Source of the DNA: Nocardioides massiliensis
GTDB taxonomy: Bacteria; Actinomycetota; Actinomycetes; Propionibacteriales; Nocardioidaceae
Direction of reading: 5' to 3'
NCBI RefSeq assembly: GCF_030811215.1
Contig: NZ_JAUSQM010000001.1
Coordinates: 496,001-560,000, forward strand
Length of the DNA: 64,000 nucleotides
Program-made: the position numbers and the translations under genes
Shown here: piece by piece, positions 59,837 to 64,000 of the stretch
Numbering within the stretch: the stretch's first letter is position 1
Layout of the letters: the number at the start of each line of letters is the position of its first letter
Notes under the pieces: model-generated
Databases searched by the model: none
Told to the model about the DNA's origin: nothing
The model's input: the letters and a program-made list of their open reading frames with translations, nothing else

Positions 59837-61389
59837 CGTTGCGACACAGGCTCCGTCGATTGTGCGCTGATGGGCACGGCCCCGCGCAGGGATTCCGGTT
59901 CGGCGACGAACTGCGGGACAAGCGCGCGGCGCACGACCTTTCCGGTGTCGGTGCGCGGAAGGTCGTGGACGACGAGGACCTGATCTGGCGTCTTCGATCC
60001 TCGCAGAGCCGCGCGGACCCAGTCCCGCAACTCAGCGGGATCGGGTGCCTGCCCGGGCCGCGCGACGACTGCAGCGGCGATCCGCTGGCCCCATTCTTCG
60101 TCGGGGACACCAACCACAGCTGCTTCAGCGACGGTCGGATGCTGCTCCAGAACCTGCTCGATCTCCGACGGGGCGACATTCTCGCCACCTCGAATGATCG
60201 TGTCATCGGAGCGGCCATGAATGAACAAGTAGCCGTCGGCATCGATGCTCGCGAGATCCCGGGTCGCGAACCAGTCGCCAGCGGGCACAACGCCCCGGCC
60301 CCGGTACTCGCCCGACACCTGATCGCCTCGGACGAACAACAGCCCGCGTTGGCCCGGCGGCAGGACTCTCCCTTCGGAGTCGCGGACCTCGGCTTCGAGA
60401 CCATCAACCAGTCGTCCCGTCGAGTTGAGTCGCGCGCGGACGGCCGGGTCGTCACTGGACATCGCAGCACGGTGGTCCTGTGGACCGAGGACCGCAATGG
60501 TGGAGCTGGTTTCTGTGAGACCGTACGCGTTGACAAAGTCGGTGTCGGGGAACAGTTCAAGCGCCTTCTCGATCACGCGGGCAGGCATCGCGGCTCCGCC
60601 GTATGCGATGGAACGTAGGGTCGCCGGAACCGGATCGCCGGTCGCCTCCAAGTGGGCCACGATCCGGGCGAGCATCGTCGGAACAACCATGGCCTGAGTG
60701 ATGCCCTCACGGGAGACGCACTCCAACCACCCTGCCGGAGTGAACTGCCGCAGTTGCACCACCCGCCGGCCGGCGTACAAGTTCGTCACCGTGTTGGCGA
60801 CGCCCGCGATGTGGTATGGCGGAACGGCGACAAGGGCGCAGTCCTCCGGGCCGGCGGCTCCGAAGTCAACGTTCGAGAAGACGTATGACGTCAGGTGCCG
60901 GTGGCGCAGGACCGCTGCCTTTGGTGCAGCCGTCGTGCCGCTCGTGTAGAGGAGCAAAGCCACCGAATCGGGGTTGTTCGGCACCGTCCGCTCCGCGGTG
61001 CCTGCGGCACGGACAATGTTCGCCCATCCTTCGCGGGTGGCGGATCGACCCGGGTCGGCGCCGATCGCTCGGAGGACGTCGCTTTCCGCGACGACAAAAG
61101 CAGCGTCGTTTTCAGCCACTAGCGAGGCGAGTTGCTCGGTGGCGAGCCGGAAGTTCAGCGGCACGAACGGAACACCGGCTGCGCTCGCTGCGAACAGCGA
61201 CACCGAGAACCACTCGTCGCTGATGCCGATGTAGACAAGGTGGCCAGCGGCACGCTCGCGAAGCGCTGCCGCACCATTCGCCGCCCGACGCTGGAGTTCG
61301 GCGGCCGTAATCGGCGCATCGCGCGTTCCGAGCACTGCCCGGTCAGGAATGCCTTCAGCAACCATGTCGAGAAGGAGGTTGAGATCCAC
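59833..61389 (-). CDS. Acyl-CoA synthetase (AMP-forming)
   Basis: The 518-residue ligase has SVALLLYTSGTTAAPKAAVL (AMP site), NAYGLTETSSTIAVLGPQDH, the hinge FIHGRSDDTIIRGGENVAPS and the catalytic Lys in PRTDTGKVVRRALVPQ. It activates the pathway acid to its CoA thioester in the cytosol. GTG 61389 follows AGGTCAACTCA. It lies just downstream of the small CGG-motif protein. Confidence 0.92.
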   Translation of the reverse strand: MDLNLLLDMVAEGIPDRAVLGTRDAPITAAELQRRAANGAAALRERAAGHLVYIGISDEWFSVSLFAASAAGVPFVPLNFRLATEQLASLVAENDAAFVVAESDVLRAIGADPGRSATREGWANIVRAAGTAERTVPNNPDSVALLLYTSGTTAAPKAAVLRHRHLTSYVFSNVDFGAAGPEDCALVAVPPYHIAGVANTVTNLYAGRRVVQLRQFTPAGWLECVSREGITQAMVVPTMLARIVAHLEATGDPVPATLRSIAYGGAAMPARVIEKALELFPDTDFVNAYGLTETSSTIAVLGPQDHRAAMSSDDPAVRARLNSTGRLVDGLEAEVRDSEGRVLPPGQRGLLFVRGDQVSGEYRGRGVVPAGDWFATRDLASIDADGYLFIHGRSDDTIIRGGENVAPSEIEQVLEQHPTVAEAAVVGVPDEEWGQRIAAAVVARPGQAPDPAELRDWVRAALRGSKTPDQVLVVHDLPRTDTGKVVRRALVPQFVAEPESLRGAVPISAQSTEPVSQR

Positions 61390-61398
61390 TGAGTTGAC

Positions 61399-61710
61399 CT
61401 AATCTGATGAAGGCAGGGCTTTGGCCCCGCGCACCTGTAGAAGGCGGCCGTCGACCATCAGCGGACCAGCTCCACCCTTGGAGCACAGCACCTCTAGCCC
61501 GGTATTCTCATCGAAGTAGCGCTTGCCCAGTTGGACCGACTCTGCCGAGGCATCCACGCCACCCCCTGCGGGCGCAGCCTCTCCAGCGACGACCATCGGC
61601 GCTCCGCCACAGGTGAGCTCAATACATCCAGCAACTGGGCGCACCACGACGACTTGAACCTCGGACACCACGCTCTGCAGCCTGACCCCCGGCTTGCTGG
61701 CCACACCCAT
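61399..61710 (-). CDS. Small conserved-looking protein with Cys-Gly-Gly motif
   Basis: The 103-residue protein has two similar halves. VAGCIELTCGGAPMVVAGEA is followed by GKRYFDENTGLEVLCSKGGA and GPLMVDGRLLQVRGAKALPS. The repeated 'EL-C-GG-P-M' pattern suggests a duplicated fold with metal- or CoA-proximal Cys. I have a memory of similar small proteins beside acyl-CoA synthetases in actinobacteria but cannot name the family. ATG 61710 is used. Confidence 0.6.
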   Translation of the reverse strand: MGVASKPGVRLQSVVSEVQVVVVRPVAGCIELTCGGAPMVVAGEAAPAGGGVDASAESVQLGKRYFDENTGLEVLCSKGGAGPLMVDGRLLQVRGAKALPSSD

Positions 61711-61754
61711 CACAAAAGACCTTTTCCCTCGCTGTCACATTGTGGATCACATAG

Positions 61755-61776
61755 TACACGTACCGCATACTTTGTC
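61755..61776. promoter_or_regulatory. Promoter region with candidate shared operator (weak copy)
   Basis: TACACGTA-N6-ACTTTGTC fits the left arm and the TGT core. It lies 45 nt upstream of the leftward small-protein gene, in an AT-rich patch (61741-61785). Confidence 0.35.
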
Positions 61777-61928
61777 TAATTCGACGCGAGCAAGCTCCGG
61801 CTGGGAACTGGCACCGAAGGTGCGCCTCGCCGCCCAAGCGGCGCCTCATGGCCAGCGGCTCGGCGGAAAGAGAGCTGCTGCGCGCGGCCCCTGCACCCGG
61901 CCCCTGCGCCCAGCCCGGCTACACTCGA

Positions 61929-61950
61929 TACAGATACCGTCAATTCTGTT
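61929..61950. promoter_or_regulatory. Candidate shared operator upstream of the FAH-family gene
   Basis: TACAGATA-N6-ATTCTGTT shares its first 9 bases (TACAGATAC) with the perfect palindrome at 49715. It lies 46 nt upstream of the ATG at 61996. Confidence 0.5.
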
Positions 61951-61995
61951 CAGTGACGGCGCTCTTCAAGACCACCGGACGAACTTGGAGGATCC

Positions 61996-63006
61996 ATGCG
62001 TTACGTAACATTCGTGGTTTCGACTCCTCTGGGAGCCTCGACACGGGTGGGCTGCTTGACCCTTGCCGGCGACATCATCGACCTTAACCTTGCCTATCGC
62101 TCCATGCTCTCGGAGAAGGTCGGCCCGAATCGCGCAACAGCCATCGCAGACGCCATGGTGCCAAACGACCTCATCCAACTTCTCGCCAACGGCCCGCTCG
62201 GCCGCGAAGCAGTCGCGGCCGCGCTGCAGTCACTGTCCTCGGATGAACCGGGCACCCGCACCGGTGACGACGACGCAGTCCTCGTGCACGCCCGCAGTGA
62301 CGTACGGCTCCTGTCACCTCTTCCTCGCCCCACGAGCCTGCGCGACTGCTCGGCCTACGAGCTGCACCTTCACAACTCGACCCGCGGCCAGATCCCGCCT
62401 CGGTGGTACGACTCCCCGACGTACTACAAGGGCAATCCAGCCTCCGTGATCGGCGACCGAACAGATGTGCCCCTGCCCGCAGGCGCGAGGAAGTGCGACT
62501 ACGAGTTGGAATATGCCGCAGTCATCGGTAAAACGGGCCGGGACCTTGACGCCGTCACCGCACTCGACCACATCGCGGGCTACCTAGTCTTCAACGACGT
62601 GTCGCTGCGCAGCGTCCAATTCCGCGAGATGTCGGTGGGCTTGGGGCCAGCAAAGTCCAAGGACCTCGACGGCACGAATATCCTCGGACCGGCACTGGTG
62701 ACACCCGACGAGTGGGATCCGCACGAAGACCGCATCATGCGCGCTTTCGTCAATGGGGAGGAGTGGAGCTCCGGCCTCACGACGTCCATCCACTTCTCCG
62801 TCGGCGAGATCCTCAGCCACATCAGCCAGGCGGAGGGCTTGCACGTCGGTGACGTCATCGGAACGGGCACTGTCGGCGGCGGATCGGGCCTTGAAGTCGG
62901 GCGCTATCCGGAATCCGGCGACACCGTCACACTCGATATCGAGGGACTGGGCCAGCTCAGCAACACCTGGGGCACAACGGCATCAGCGACGCTTGTTACA
63001 GAATGA
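61996..63006 (+). CDS. Fumarylacetoacetate hydrolase family protein
   Basis: The 336-residue protein has YYKGNPASVIGDRTDVPLPA, then CDYELEYAAVIGKTGRDL (metal-ligand Glu residues), GYLVFNDVSLRSVQFREMSV (Asp ligand) and FSVGEILSHISQAEGLHVGD, then VIGTGTVGGG. FAH-fold enzymes hydrolyse or hydrate beta-diketones and 2-oxo-enoic acids after ring opening. It may complete the pathway by C-C cleavage. The ATG follows GGAGG. Confidence 0.9.
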   Translation: MRYVTFVVSTPLGASTRVGCLTLAGDIIDLNLAYRSMLSEKVGPNRATAIADAMVPNDLIQLLANGPLGREAVAAALQSLSSDEPGTRTGDDDAVLVHARSDVRLLSPLPRPTSLRDCSAYELHLHNSTRGQIPPRWYDSPTYYKGNPASVIGDRTDVPLPAGARKCDYELEYAAVIGKTGRDLDAVTALDHIAGYLVFNDVSLRSVQFREMSVGLGPAKSKDLDGTNILGPALVTPDEWDPHEDRIMRAFVNGEEWSSGLTTSIHFSVGEILSHISQAEGLHVGDVIGTGTVGGGSGLEVGRYPESGDTVTLDIEGLGQLSNTWGTTASATLVTE

Positions 63007-63031
63007 ACAACATTGCGCTACTGTCTGCTGC

Positions 63032-63631
63032 GTGAGCAAGGGTTCCGTACAGACCTGGGAGCGCATCGTCGACGGTGCGCTCATCGCGCTTGCCCGGCGA
63101 GGGCGATACAAGTTTTCCATGACCGACGTGTGCACCGAGTCCGGCGTCTCGCGCGGCACGCTGTATCGCTACTTTGCGGATAAGGAAGACGTGATCGCTG
63201 CCGTCGAGGAGCGGCTCGAGACCAGCTTCCGAGATCGTCTGACGACCGCGATCGCTGAGCGCCCCGAACCAGCCGACCGGCTGGAGGTCGTGGGCGCAGC
63301 GATCGTTCAGCACCAGGAGGAGTTCCCTGCTTTGGCTTTGCTTGTGCGTACGGAGCCCGGGGTCGTCCTAGAACGCATGTCCGCACGGTTCGATGCTCTC
63401 GTTGCGTTGATGCAAGAATGCCTACACCCTGCTCTAACCCAGGCCGAACAGGTGCAGAACGGCACGGTGAGTGAGGAACAGATCGCTCGCATCGTCGTTC
63501 ACTGCGGCATTTCGCTCACCTGCTTACCTCCCAACAAGTCAAGCACCGCCGAGGAAGTGACAGCGTCGCTGGAGGGTCTGCTGAGCCTCGGCTCGTCTGC
63601 GAGAGAATCCAGCAAGCGACACGCCAACTGA
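63032..63631 (+). CDS. TetR-family transcriptional regulator
   Basis: The 199-residue protein has an N-terminal helix-turn-helix (RYKFSMTDVCTESGVSRGTL, then YRYFADKEDVIAAVEERLE), typical of TetR. A helical ligand domain follows (EFPALALLVRTEPGVVLERM). GTG 63032 begins SKGSVQTWERIVDGAL, the usual TetR opening. It lies 25 nt after the FAH gene and is the only regulator in the catabolic region, so it is the natural candidate for the shared operator. Confidence 0.9.
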   Translation: MSKGSVQTWERIVDGALIALARRGRYKFSMTDVCTESGVSRGTLYRYFADKEDVIAAVEERLETSFRDRLTTAIAERPEPADRLEVVGAAIVQHQEEFPALALLVRTEPGVVLERMSARFDALVALMQECLHPALTQAEQVQNGTVSEEQIARIVVHCGISLTCLPPNKSSTAEEVTASLEGLLSLGSSARESSKRHAN

Positions 63632-63859
63632 CAACCGGATCCACCACGCTTGATGTGGCGGCAGTGCTGGTGAATCACGCCGAGACCCGACTCTCCGATT
63701 AGCGGTGGCCCGCCAGTCCGTACCGGATTCCTCTGCGGCTCCAGGCAGTGCCGCCGCCGTGAGGATTGGTCGTCGCTATCGCGGCGGGCGGATCGGCCGA
63801 AGTCGCTCAGCAGTTCCGACCAGATGACCAGGGCCGATGGGTGTCCGTGGCCGTGGAAA

Positions 63860-63925
63860 GTCCCCACTGGTGGCCAGGTAGCGGTCCCCAGTCGTGGCCA
63901 AATAGAATGTCCCCACTCTTCGTCG
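63860..63925. mobile_element. Probable IS21-family left-end repeats (partial element)
   Basis: GTCCCCACTGGTGGCCA (63860), GTCCCCAGTCGTGGCCA (63884) and GTCCCCACTCTTCGTCG (63909) recur every 24-25 nt. IS21-family elements carry such multiple transposase-binding repeats at their ends. The transposase genes would lie outside the window. Confidence 0.45.
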
Positions 63926-63945
63926 TCTCGTTAGAGTTGTTGAGG

Positions 63946-63997
63946 CCCTGCGTGGTGACGGTGGCAGTTCTAGCCAGCCGACCACCGCCACGCAGGG
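63946..63997 (+). repeat. Inverted repeat at the right edge
   Basis: CCCTGCGTGG and CCACGCAGGG are exact complements; inside them CGGTGG pairs with CCACCG after a 3-nt bulge. It may be a regulatory hairpin in front of the presumed transposase gene. Confidence 0.6.
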
Positions 63998-64000
63998 GAC

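Larger units (their letters stand above)
63632..64000. other. Gene-free right edge with IS21-like terminal repeats
   Basis: No credible gene is seen in this 369-nt stretch. From 63860 it carries repeats that look like the end of an insertion sequence continuing beyond the window. Confidence 0.5.

Noticed and set aside
59541-60560. 340-codon minus-strand frame through the acyl-CoA synthetase
   Set aside because: Most of it is out of frame with the ligase and Ser/Arg-rich; only its last 73 codons, which leave the ligase, are kept as a small ORF.
62753-63031. Longer N-terminus for the TetR regulator
   Set aside because: The extension overlaps the FAH gene in another frame and has biased Ser/Arg composition; GTG 63032 gives the normal TetR start.

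Overview
The window looks like a chromosomal segment of a high-GC actinobacterium, most likely Nocardioides or another Nocardioidaceae. Supporting signs are a mycothiol-system reductase (mtr), strong G/C bias at third codon positions, frequent GTG starts, and Glu, Asp and Phe tRNAs of actinobacterial type. The genus is inferred from overall flavour and is not proven.

Region 1 (1-21 kb) is core-like. It holds the tail of a probable RidA protein, a large hybrid sensor kinase (PAS-PAS-GAF-like-HisKA-HATPase-REC-HPt), a secreted S55 (SpoIVB-type) peptidase-domain protein, an NTF2-like protein, a PaaI-type thioesterase, type II NADH dehydrogenase, mycothione reductase, an anti-sigma-type ATPase-domain protein, a small zincin-like protein, and an MFS exporter with an unusual soluble tail. 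It also holds an acyl-CoA synthetase / solute-binding lipoprotein / enoyl-CoA hydratase operon facing an IclR regulator, a two-subunit sodium:solute symporter (DUF4212 + SSS) and three tRNAs. A 36-bp tandem repeat array precedes tRNA-Phe.

Region 2 (about 21.1-21.9 kb), directly after tRNA-Phe, has a hexanucleotide repeat and no convincing gene. It marks a switch to sequence with less extreme G/C bias.

Region 3 (21.9-63.6 kb) is a dense catabolic region, probably a genomic island or long-standing accessory block. It encodes CoA activation (AMP-ligase, two type III CoA-transferases), beta-oxidation-like steps (four acyl-CoA dehydrogenases, four crotonases, a 3-hydroxyacyl-CoA dehydrogenase, a thiolase, a DUF35/thiolase-like pair resembling steroid retro-aldolases), and a two-subunit molybdenum hydroxylase. 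It also encodes three amidohydrolases, two carboxymuconolactone-decarboxylase-fold proteins, two VOC proteins, an FAH-family hydrolase, several NAD(P) oxidoreductases, a complete dipeptide-type ABC importer, an MFS transporter and a terminal TetR regulator. Genes are linked by 1-14 nt stop/start overlaps, including a nine-gene minus-strand chain from 43349 to 35331. The whole reads as uptake, hydroxylation and CoA-dependent breakdown of a cyclic carboxylic (possibly N-heterocyclic or alicyclic) compound. The substrate cannot be named from sequence.

The most interesting observation is a recurrent 22-bp imperfect palindrome (TACA-N14-TGT type, best copy at 49715-49736) at eight AT-rich promoter regions of region 3. 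It suggests one regulator controls the scattered operons. Other notable items are a CoA-transferase whose domain order appears permuted, several tiny translationally coupled ORFs, and IS21-like terminal repeats at the right edge.
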